A DNA stretch of 64,000 nt from CAZPZZ01 sp964591245 (GTDB lineage Bacteria; Acidobacteriota; Vicinamibacteria; Vicinamibacterales; UBA8438): NCBI GenBank assembly GCA_964591245.1, contig CAZPZZ010000003.1, positions 1-64,000 of the forward strand, read 5' to 3'. Under the pieces are notes generated by a model. The model did not search any database. It saw only the letters and a program-made list of their open reading frames with translations, and was not told the DNA's origin. Both the position numbers and the translations under genes were made by a program. Positions within the stretch are counted from its first letter, which is position 1. Every line of letters begins with the position of its first letter. This document shows positions 57,342 to 64,000 of the stretch, one piece after another.

Positions 57342-59036
57342 TCAGGGCGCGCGATCCGGAAGCGCGAACACGAACATCGCGTTCGTCGCCCCACGTTGGC
57401 GACCGCCGCCGACAGGCACGGCCAAGAACTGTCGACCGTCTACCGCATAGGTGATCGGAAAGCCCTGTGGCGGAGCTGGGAGCCTCGTCGAGAACAAGAC
57501 TTCTCCCGTCTTGACGTCGTTGATGTAGAGGTACCGGTCACCGTCAGCGGTGACCACTAAACCACCGGCGGTGGTGAGCGCGGCCACCAACGACCGGGTA
57601 CGGGTTGAATGTCGCCACAGCACCTCGCCGGTGCCAATGTCCATCGCAACAAGATGCCCGTCATGGTCCGGACTCTGTGGATGGGGCACGCGGTTGGCCG
57701 CCTGCCAACCGGTCCAACGGGGATTTGAATAGTAGTTCAGGTCCCCTTCCGGATGTGGCTCACGGGCCACCTCATGAAACGTCCCCTTCACACACCGAGG
57801 ATGAATCGGGATATACAGCGCGTCCGTCCCCGGGTGATATGCGGATGCCCGCCAATTTCGGATACCCTGAAAATCTGGACAAAACTCCAGTTCCTCCCCG
57901 ACCCGCGGAATGACACCCGGGCGGTAGTTCGTCTCTCCCGTCTCCAGATCGACGTCGATCAAAGTCTGGTAACCCAAATCATGGGCTGTCACGAACTCAC
58001 CCGTTGCCCGATCAAGCTCCCAGAGAATGCCGAGCTTCCCCATCTTGAACAGGGACTGACGACCCTCGTGGTCGATGAGCACGCTCTCAAAGACGTCGTC
58101 CAGATCGTGGGTCTCACCAGGCACGAATTGGTAATACCACTCGAGGTTCCCGGTCTCCGGATCGAGTGCGAGTGCACTATTGGTGTAAAGCGCGTCGCCA
58201 TCGGTGCCTCGTGAGAGGCGCGCCCAGGGCTTTGCTTGCGATGTCGACCAGTACATCAACTTCGTTTGTGGATCGTAACTTCCTGGAATCCACGCGTCGC
58301 CGCCAGCCCGAAACGTCGTTGGCAGGTCCCCCCAACTGTCACCACCGGGGTCACCAGGTTGTGCCACCGTGGACGTTCGCCACAGTTCTGCACCCGTTTG
58401 TGGATCGTGGGCAGAAATAAAGCACGTACCATCCTTGTATCGCTCGCATCCCGTCATACCGGCAACGATTTTTCCCTGCACAACAATCGGTCCGCTCGTA
58501 TAGCGATACCCCAACCGGTTGTCGGCGACCGTGTGGTCCCACACGACAGCCCCTGTCTGTGCATCGAGGGCCACGATGTGCGCGTCATTGGTATTGAGAT
58601 AGATCTTGTCGTCGTAAATAGCGATCGACCTCGTCCGGGCACGGAAAGAATCGTCCGGTGACCGCTCAAACTGCTTTCGATACTCCCAGATGAGATCACC
58701 GGTGACCGCGTCAACCGCTTGCACAATATTGAGCGGATTCGGGAGGTACATCACGCCGTCGTACACAATCGGTGTGGGTTGGCTGAGGCCCGTCGCCATG
58801 GTCCAGGACCACGCTAAATTGAGAGAATGGACATTCTCTCGGTTAATCTGATCCAGAGGACTGTAGCCCCACCCATTGAGCGTTCGCCGCCAGTTCAACC
58901 AATCTGCCGGATCCGGATCCTCGAGCATCGCGTCAGTGACCGGCTCGAATGGCCGGTCCTGCGCGGAAATGCCTCGGGTAACGGATATGGCCACCACAAC
59001 CCCAGCGAGTAGGTGCCGACACCACATAGCGCGCAT
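57342..59036 (-). CDS. Quinoprotein (PQQ-dependent) alcohol-dehydrogenase-like protein, secreted
   Basis: A 564-residue periplasmic propeller enzyme. Signal peptide from ATG 59036 (HLLAGVVVAISVTRGISAQ), which has GGAGGAG six to seven bases upstream; the frame is open to 59138. Quinoprotein marks are DWLNWRRTLNGWGYSPLDQI, VQAVDAVTGDLIWEYRKQ, HIVALDAQTGAVVWDHTV, the paired blocks DGDALYTNSALALDPETGNLEWYYQ and ETHDLDDVFESVLID, and a C-terminal LVVTADGDRYLYINDVKTG. No heme domain is present. It is the third gene of a co-directional run (DUF5916 copy 4, MBL hydrolase, this gene) with 85 bases to the MBL gene. Substrate unknown. Confidence 0.9.
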   Translation of the reverse strand: MRAMWCRHLLAGVVVAISVTRGISAQDRPFEPVTDAMLEDPDPADWLNWRRTLNGWGYSPLDQINRENVHSLNLAWSWTMATGLSQPTPIVYDGVMYLPNPLNIVQAVDAVTGDLIWEYRKQFERSPDDSFRARTRSIAIYDDKIYLNTNDAHIVALDAQTGAVVWDHTVADNRLGYRYTSGPIVVQGKIVAGMTGCERYKDGTCFISAHDPQTGAELWRTSTVAQPGDPGGDSWGDLPTTFRAGGDAWIPGSYDPQTKLMYWSTSQAKPWARLSRGTDGDALYTNSALALDPETGNLEWYYQFVPGETHDLDDVFESVLIDHEGRQSLFKMGKLGILWELDRATGEFVTAHDLGYQTLIDVDLETGETNYRPGVIPRVGEELEFCPDFQGIRNWRASAYHPGTDALYIPIHPRCVKGTFHEVAREPHPEGDLNYYSNPRWTGWQAANRVPHPQSPDHDGHLVAMDIGTGEVLWRHSTRTRSLVAALTTAGGLVVTADGDRYLYINDVKTGEVLFSTRLPAPPQGFPITYAVDGRQFLAVPVGGGRQRGATNAMFVFALPDRAP

Positions 59037-59121
59037 CGCTTTCTCCTCCACTGTCTCGTAGAACCGAGCATACCATCGAGCCAGAGTCAGCCTGATGTTC
59101 TCGACAGACTGCGGCCAGTAG

Positions 59122-60006
59122 TCACTGAAGCGGCACACACAGCAAATCGTCGGCCACCGTCAGGGCGCCCCGATAGCGCGTGCGCAGGTGGTTCACGTTC
59201 TCATCGAGATCCTGGTTGGCGGAGAGATGGCTGAGCACCAGCATGCCAACATCGGCATCGGTGGCCATCTGGCCCCAGACGCTTGGTTGTGCATGCAGGT
59301 CAGACACCACTCCGGCTGATTCCTCTGAACCCGCAAAATGCACAACAAGCACATCAACGCCTCGGACGAAATCCGTGAAGGCCGGATCCGAACCGTTCTG
59401 GTCGCTACTAAACGCCACACTCGACTCCCCCACGTCGATCCGATATCCGACCGTAGGCACCTCACCGTGGGGCACACCGACTCCCTGAATGCGTACTCGC
59501 CCATCGGCCAGCACTTCGGTTGGTGCTGACCTCGCCACATCAACCGCGACCGTATCGAGCATGACCCGAGAATTCAGGATGCGAAATACACCATCAGTTC
59601 CGAACAAGCCCTCCACGAAACCATTCACCGAAGGAAACCCAGCACTCCCGGAAGGGCCAGACACCCGAAGCGTCGCGCCCCGTGGCCAGAGTAGCGCCGG
59701 AACTTCCGAGGCGTGATCGGGATGGAAATGACTCAGGGCGAGTAGGTCGAGCTCTGCCATGCGTGCGCCGGCCTCGTGAAATCTGGCAAACGTACCGCCT
59801 CCCGCATCGCCCAAGAACCGGCTCTCACCAACGCCCCACACGAGATACCCGGCCGCCGCACGACCAACGCCAAACGGTCCGCCAGAGCCAAGCACCTGCA
59901 ACGCGACCCCCGTCTCGCCACACGCAGCCCATGCCTGGACCGACACCATGACGGTGACCACCACACGCGCCACCAGACGACACGCCCGAAACATATATTT
60001 CAGCAT
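59122..60006 (-). CDS. Secreted MBL-fold (metallo-beta-lactamase-like) hydrolase
   Basis: A 294-residue exported hydrolase. Signal sequence RLVARVVVTVMVSVQAWAACGE from ATG 60006 (the AAAGAAG upstream is a modest ribosome binding site). Metal-binding motif LSHFHPDHASEVPALLWP (HxHxDH). The N-terminal LQVLGSGGPFG and later blocks (VGYRIDVGESSVAFSSDQ, VLVVHFAGSE, MLVLSHLSA) resemble the RNase Z/arylsulfatase-like branch of the superfamily. Export argues against an RNA substrate. It lies 71 bases downstream of DUF5916 copy 4 and 85 upstream of the quinoprotein gene, so it is likely in the same transcript. Confidence 0.9.
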   Translation of the reverse strand: MLKYMFRACRLVARVVVTVMVSVQAWAACGETGVALQVLGSGGPFGVGRAAAGYLVWGVGESRFLGDAGGGTFARFHEAGARMAELDLLALSHFHPDHASEVPALLWPRGATLRVSGPSGSAGFPSVNGFVEGLFGTDGVFRILNSRVMLDTVAVDVARSAPTEVLADGRVRIQGVGVPHGEVPTVGYRIDVGESSVAFSSDQNGSDPAFTDFVRGVDVLVVHFAGSEESAGVVSDLHAQPSVWGQMATDADVGMLVLSHLSANQDLDENVNHLRTRYRGALTVADDLLCVPLQ

Positions 60007-60077
60007 CTTCTTCTTTCTCGAGGTCTCTGTGTCGCTCCTGCCCCATGACCGGACCCTCGTCAGGAACCTCCGTCCAT

Positions 60078-62897
60078 TCAATAACGAAACAGGTAGGACA
60101 GCTTGGTAAAGAAGGCTCGGTTTGTTTGTTTCAAGGATGTATAGGGAAATCGCAACGGGTCAATCAGATCCGCCTGCTGATAATTGTCGTCATAACCGAG
60201 AAAGAACACCGTGCCCGCATTGACTCGATAGGCAAAGAGCACATTGGCTTCCAGCGTGCGACTCGAGGAGTTGTACTCCGTGATGTTGCGAACCGAGAGC
60301 CGCCTGGTGAACTGGTAGGTCGTAAACGTGCGAAGAATCCTGACATCGAAGACGAGTGAGTCATCGCGCGGGTCGCGGAGGCGACTCGTGATCAGCGTCA
60401 GGTCAGCACTGAGCCGACTCATCGGACGGAGATTCGCGAAGGCGGTACCTGTAACCGAGCGCCCCAGAAATGGGCTGTCGCTGAACCGGATCTGGTCTCC
60501 CCAATTGATGAATCCACCAAAGGCAAGTTTGCGACTGGCGCTCACCCCACCCCCGATGAATCCAGTCGTTTTCCTGAAATTGATGCCCCCGAACCGTTCC
60601 ATATCGCGGTTGACGTTCGCGACCGTGATGATGTTGTTGGCGAACGTCGCACGGACACCCGCGCTTGCCTGCTCGTCCTGCAATGTCCCCTGAAAGTTGT
60701 AGATGCGTGCGTAGTTGGCCAGAGGCCCCCAATTGATGATCTTGTTGCCTGGCCACCAGCGGTACGACACGTTGGTCCTGGTCGTCCTCGTGTTCACCCG
60801 CTGCACAAACCCTGTATCCGTTCTGAAGTCAGGATCGACAGTGTCCAGGGAGGCACCGTAGCTCAAATTGCGACCCTGCCGTGCATAGGCCACATGGGCC
60901 GTGGGTCCGGCCCGTTCCACCCCCTCCTCGTCGCGATGCTGCGATCCCGCGTACAACATCGTCAGAGAGGACGTCTGGCCCAGGCGAAACCGTCCATCGA
61001 CACCGACGACCCGACTGTACCCATCCAGAAATTCTCTATCGGTCGCGAGAAACCCAATCGATGATTCAGCATAGAGATCGTATCGAGCCCGCCCGACGAA
61101 CACCTGAGACGTCTTACCAAACGCTGGATCTGCCGAATCGTCTCGCTTCCCAGGCGCCTCGTCATTGGCGACCAAGACCCCGAGCGTGGTGTTACCGACC
61201 TTCCCGGTCAATTTCCCACCGTAGCGAGGGTCAACAATCGTCCGGGTATGTAACAAGGTCACTTCTCCCGGGACGGTAAACACTTCCTGCCCTTCCAGAA
61301 AAAACGGACGAAGCTCTGGAAAAAACAGCGGAAACCGCTGATTGACCTCCACCTGCGGCATGTCCGATTCGATCTGGGAAAAGTCAGGATTATAGGTAAA
61401 GTCCGCGGTCAAATTTGGTGTGACGCCGTACTTTACGTTGAGCGCACCTTCCGGTTGGGTCTCCTCGTCGAAGGCACCGGTTTCGGTATCAAGCGCGCCA
61501 AACTGGATCGCCGTGAACGTAGGCAATATTTCAAGGTTCCGACTCGTTGACAGATTGGTCAACCCTTCGAGTAACCCCATCTGTGTCAGGAAACCGGCAA
61601 CCCCCCTCGACACCGGTGCCCACACGTCCGCCTCATCCTTGCTGGGAATCGTTCGGACGATTTGAAACCCCCACCGGTGCGGTTCATCGGCGTCCCGCCG
61701 TGGGTAACGCAAACTCTTGAACGGAATCGCCATTTCCGCGGTCCATCCATCGTGTACCAGGGTACCGTTCGACACGAACAGCGCGTCCCAGGACATGTCT
61801 CCTGTCGGGGGTGCCCCCAACGACGCGGCCAGTGCGGCACTCATTCCCCCACGTCCACTTCCAGGCGAACGCCCACCGCCACCAGGCCGCCCCCCCCCAC
61901 CCCCACCGCCGAGCCGTTCCGTACTTGACTCCAGCAAGGAGTCGGCCTGAACGCCATAGCCATTCACGGAGAAGATGTAGGCGCGTTGCTGATCGAGAAA
62001 GGGATCAAAATAGACCGCAACGGTGTCATCACTGAACGTCTGGTCCCGGTCAGTACGATTGGCTCGAATGAACGCCGCATCGGAGTAATGAACGTAGATA
62101 CCGAAATACAGATTGCTGTTGTCGTAGGTGATGTAGACCTCGGTCTCTTCAGTCGCGGGAGCCCTATCAAGCGGCCGCTGCTGCACAAATTCATTCAAGG
62201 TCGTTGCCTCTTGCCACACGGGGTCGTCAAGCCGTCCATCGATGCGCGGGGGAGTCGTCGTCCGCGTAGGTCGCACACTGGGACGTCCGGTCAAGATGCC
62301 GGCACCAGGCCCCGCCCCCAAGGTCTCTCGACGCGGAGTCGGCGCTGGCGCACCAGCCGGACCCGTGGTGCCGACCGACCCCGGCTGTCCGGACAACCCT
62401 CCGAGAAGTTCTTCCACGACGCGATCCTGAAGCTCAAAGATCTCATTACGGTCCCCATCGAGCCGCACCGAGTGGGCCACGACCTGCGCAAACAAATCGA
62501 CGAGCTGGACAGTGATACGTAACTGATCTCCAATGCGTTGGTATCCCCCGATCACAGCCCAACGCGCATCTTCCCGTCGTCCGAACTCTTCAAGACGGTC
62601 AATCCCCACGGCGTCGCCCAGAACCATGGGCGGCTCCGGGACCGAACGTGAAGGTATGTCCAGAGCCGTCATACCCTCGGCCTCAAGAGCGGCCTGTATC
62701 GTCTCGGCAATCCCTTCTCCCAGCCATGTATCCGCTGGATCCTGCGAAATGTTGGCAAACGGTGAGACGAAAATCGTTCGATCAGGTACCGTCGTGACTT
62801 CTTGCCCAAAAGCCGTGGTCGCCACACCGAGAAAACAAACGGCGGCCGTAACACAGCGTGCAACACTCATTCGTGCGATCTTGAACCGCTGACACAT
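60078..62897 (-). CDS. DUF5916 outer-membrane protein, copy 4 (uninterrupted reference copy)
   Basis: A 939-residue exported protein and the best-preserved member here. The signal peptide runs to TTAFGQ. The TolB-like domain (about 40-180) contains VSPFANISQDPADTWLGEGIAET and ends EIFELQDRVVEELL. A Gly/Pro linker with GAGILTGRPSV leads to the CBM9-like domain from about 215 (RIDGRLDDPVWQEATTLNEF, EVYITYDNSNLYFGIYV). After GYGVQADSLL comes a glycine-rich loop (about 326-349). The barrel contains FFPELRPFFLEGQEVF (about 536) and ends YLFRY. The start is ambiguous between ATG 62897 and ATG 62870, neither with a clear ribosome binding site. It is followed by the MBL hydrolase and quinoprotein genes. 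Confidence 0.88.
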   Translation of the reverse strand: MCQRFKIARMSVARCVTAAVCFLGVATTAFGQEVTTVPDRTIFVSPFANISQDPADTWLGEGIAETIQAALEAEGMTALDIPSRSVPEPPMVLGDAVGIDRLEEFGRREDARWAVIGGYQRIGDQLRITVQLVDLFAQVVAHSVRLDGDRNEIFELQDRVVEELLGGLSGQPGSVGTTGPAGAPAPTPRRETLGAGPGAGILTGRPSVRPTRTTTPPRIDGRLDDPVWQEATTLNEFVQQRPLDRAPATEETEVYITYDNSNLYFGIYVHYSDAAFIRANRTDRDQTFSDDTVAVYFDPFLDQQRAYIFSVNGYGVQADSLLESSTERLGGGGGGGRPGGGGRSPGSGRGGMSAALAASLGAPPTGDMSWDALFVSNGTLVHDGWTAEMAIPFKSLRYPRRDADEPHRWGFQIVRTIPSKDEADVWAPVSRGVAGFLTQMGLLEGLTNLSTSRNLEILPTFTAIQFGALDTETGAFDEETQPEGALNVKYGVTPNLTADFTYNPDFSQIESDMPQVEVNQRFPLFFPELRPFFLEGQEVFTVPGEVTLLHTRTIVDPRYGGKLTGKVGNTTLGVLVANDEAPGKRDDSADPAFGKTSQVFVGRARYDLYAESSIGFLATDREFLDGYSRVVGVDGRFRLGQTSSLTMLYAGSQHRDEEGVERAGPTAHVAYARQGRNLSYGASLDTVDPDFRTDTGFVQRVNTRTTRTNVSYRWWPGNKIINWGPLANYARIYNFQGTLQDEQASAGVRATFANNIITVANVNRDMERFGGINFRKTTGFIGGGVSASRKLAFGGFINWGDQIRFSDSPFLGRSVTGTAFANLRPMSRLSADLTLITSRLRDPRDDSLVFDVRILRTFTTYQFTRRLSVRNITEYNSSSRTLEANVLFAYRVNAGTVFFLGYDDNYQQADLIDPLRFPYTSLKQTNRAFFTKLSYLFRY

Positions 62898-63250
62898 AGA
62901 CAAATCTTGTACCGCCGGCAATCGTCGTTGGCTTTGTGTTCAGGGATACTACCCTTCCACTCGCGACTGTGCCGCGTGGAGCAAACCAATGTACACCGTC
63001 TGGTACGAATTCACTGGCATTGCACCCGATGCTCGCTCATCATCCAATCAATTGATTACGTCGGCCTCTACCAGATCCCCGCACGGGAAACGGGGGATGA
63101 CTCGGCAGAGCTGCCTAGAGGTCGGAAAGAATGTTGGGTAACCATATTATGCCTTCTGTATCTACATTTCCGGACGCACCACACGCGTCACCGGTTGCGG
63201 CCTCCGGGCAACGGCATCGCACTTACATCCCCTGCCCCACGAGAATCACA
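62898..63250. other. Divergent intergenic region, no gene recognised
   Basis: About 353 bases between DUF5916 copy 4 (minus) and the SGNH hydrolase (plus). It should contain both promoters. Short frames here have no family character. No dyad or RNA gene was recognised. Confidence 0.45.
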
Positions 63251-64000
63251 ATGACTCGACTCCGAAGATCTCTCCCGGCCGTGTTCTGCGTCGCATACCT
63301 GATGCTTTCTGCGTCATTGGTCCAGGGTCAAGTTGGACCAGGCGAGCATTGGGTCGGAACCTGGGCCACTGCGCTCGTTGCACAACCGGCTTCGTCTTCC
63401 TCGTTCGCGAACCAGACTCTCCGTCAAGTCGTGCGCGTCAGTCTGGGAGGCGACCGACTCCGAATCACATTCAGCAACGTGTACGGTACCCAGCCGCTCA
63501 CGATCGGTGCAGCCACAGTCGCGCGTCAGGCGGACGCGGAAGCTATCATTCCCGCTTCCAATCGGCCACTAACCTTCGGCGGTCGACAGAGTGTGACCAT
63601 CCCGCCTGGAGCCAGCGTACTGAGCGATGCTGTCGCCTTGAATGTTCCGGCCTTATCCGATGTCGCCATCGATCTCTATGTGCCCGGCGATACCTCGGCA
63701 TCGGAGTCACCCATCACCCAACACAGCGCCGCCATACAAACTTCCTATACCTCCATGCCAGGTGACCATACTGGCCGCGATGACTTCCCCGTCGATACAA
63801 CGACGACGTCGTGGTTCTTCCTCGCCCGCGTCGACGTCGTCGCGCCAGAACACATCGGAGCCGTCGTGCTGTTTGGCGACTCGATCACCGATGGCAGTGG
63901 ATCGACGCTTGACACGAACAACCGCTGGCCGGACCACCTGGCCCGACGGCTGCACAACGCGAACATCCGGTTCGGAATCCTCAACCTCGGGATCGCAGGT
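63251..64000 (+). CDS. Secreted SGNH/GDSL-family hydrolase, N-terminal part (cut by right edge)
   Basis: An open frame of 250 codons from ATG 63251 that runs off the window. A signal peptide (MTRLRRSLPAVFCVAYLMLS, cleavage near VQGQ) is followed by an N-terminal beta-rich domain (VGTWATALVAQP, QVVRVSLGGDRLRITFSN). The SGNH catalytic domain then begins with block I VVLFGDSITDGSGS, whose serine is the expected nucleophile. The visible part ends NLGIAG, the start of the next conserved block, so the catalytic Asp/His region lies beyond the edge. The layout matches secreted lysophospholipase- or acetylxylan-esterase-like SGNH proteins. The gene is divergent from DUF5916 copy 4. Confidence 0.9.
   Translation, partial: MTRLRRSLPAVFCVAYLMLSASLVQGQVGPGEHWVGTWATALVAQPASSSSFANQTLRQVVRVSLGGDRLRITFSNVYGTQPLTIGAATVARQADAEAIIPASNRPLTFGGRQSVTIPPGASVLSDAVALNVPALSDVAIDLYVPGDTSASESPITQHSAAIQTSYTSMPGDHTGRDDFPVDTTTTSWFFLARVDVVAPEHIGAVVLFGDSITDGSGSTLDTNNRWPDHLARRLHNANIRFGILNLGIAG

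Noticed and set aside
1..64000. CRISPR arrays, insertion sequences, phage or toxin-antitoxin genes
   Set aside because: I found no regularly spaced repeats, transposase or integrase motifs, or known defence genes on either strand.

Overview
This 64 kb window reads as chromosomal DNA from an uncultured, high-GC, Gram-negative bacterium. The best fit is an Acidobacteriota member of the Vicinamibacteria (subgroup 6) type. That is inferred from gene content: many secreted proteins, several DUF5916-type outer-membrane proteins, quinoprotein dehydrogenases, a DUF1549/DUF1553-DUF1501 pair, DUF885, and a GldA/GldFG/DUF4340 transporter. No rRNA is present to confirm it. There are two runs of 100 N (33726-33825 and 38142-38241), so this is a scaffolded assembly. 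The first run is flanked by an exact 55-base duplication and is almost certainly an assembler artefact.

Layout. 1-358: 5' end of a DUF5916 gene leaving the window on the left. 798-7810: PLP enzyme, rlmD, tRNA-Gln(CUG), rhomboid protease, arsC, a 2-hydroxyacid dehydrogenase and a secreted two-repeat alpha/beta-barrel protein. 8184-11416: secreted beta-propeller protein and a quinoprotein dehydrogenase ending in a strong terminator. 11863-16183: a small ORF, then pheS-pheT. 16460-20000: Tat flavoprotein, Ig-like protein and diheme cytochrome c. 20282-24961: DUF1553/DUF1501 pair. 25445-28402: DUF5916 copy 1. 28622-28715: tRNA-Ser(GCU). 28772-38889: a minus-strand run of M24 peptidase, sorbosone-dehydrogenase-like protein, DUF5916 copy 2, a secreted protein and DUF5916 copy 3. 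38965-44563: leucine biosynthesis (leuC-leuD, a LysR regulator, leuA-leuB). 44729-50489: GldA-type ATPase, GldF-GldG fusion and DUF4340 protein. 50836-56056: fluoride channel, DUF885 protein, cupin and two tandem serine hydrolases. 56253-62897: secreted fumarylacetoacetase-fold protein, quinoprotein dehydrogenase, MBL-fold hydrolase and DUF5916 copy 4. 63251-64000: SGNH hydrolase cut by the right edge.

The most distinctive signal is a paralogous set of about 940-990 residue proteins. Each joins a signal peptide, a TolB/FlgO-like periplasmic domain, a family-9-like carbohydrate-binding domain and a C-terminal DUF5916 beta-barrel ending in an aromatic residue. Each sits beside secreted oxidoreductases or hydrolases, and the fifth, partial copy lacks the TolB-like domain. 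I infer a set of outer-membrane receptors or sensors paired with periplasmic catabolic enzymes, loosely comparable to polysaccharide-utilisation loci. The substrate and mechanism are not visible in the sequence.
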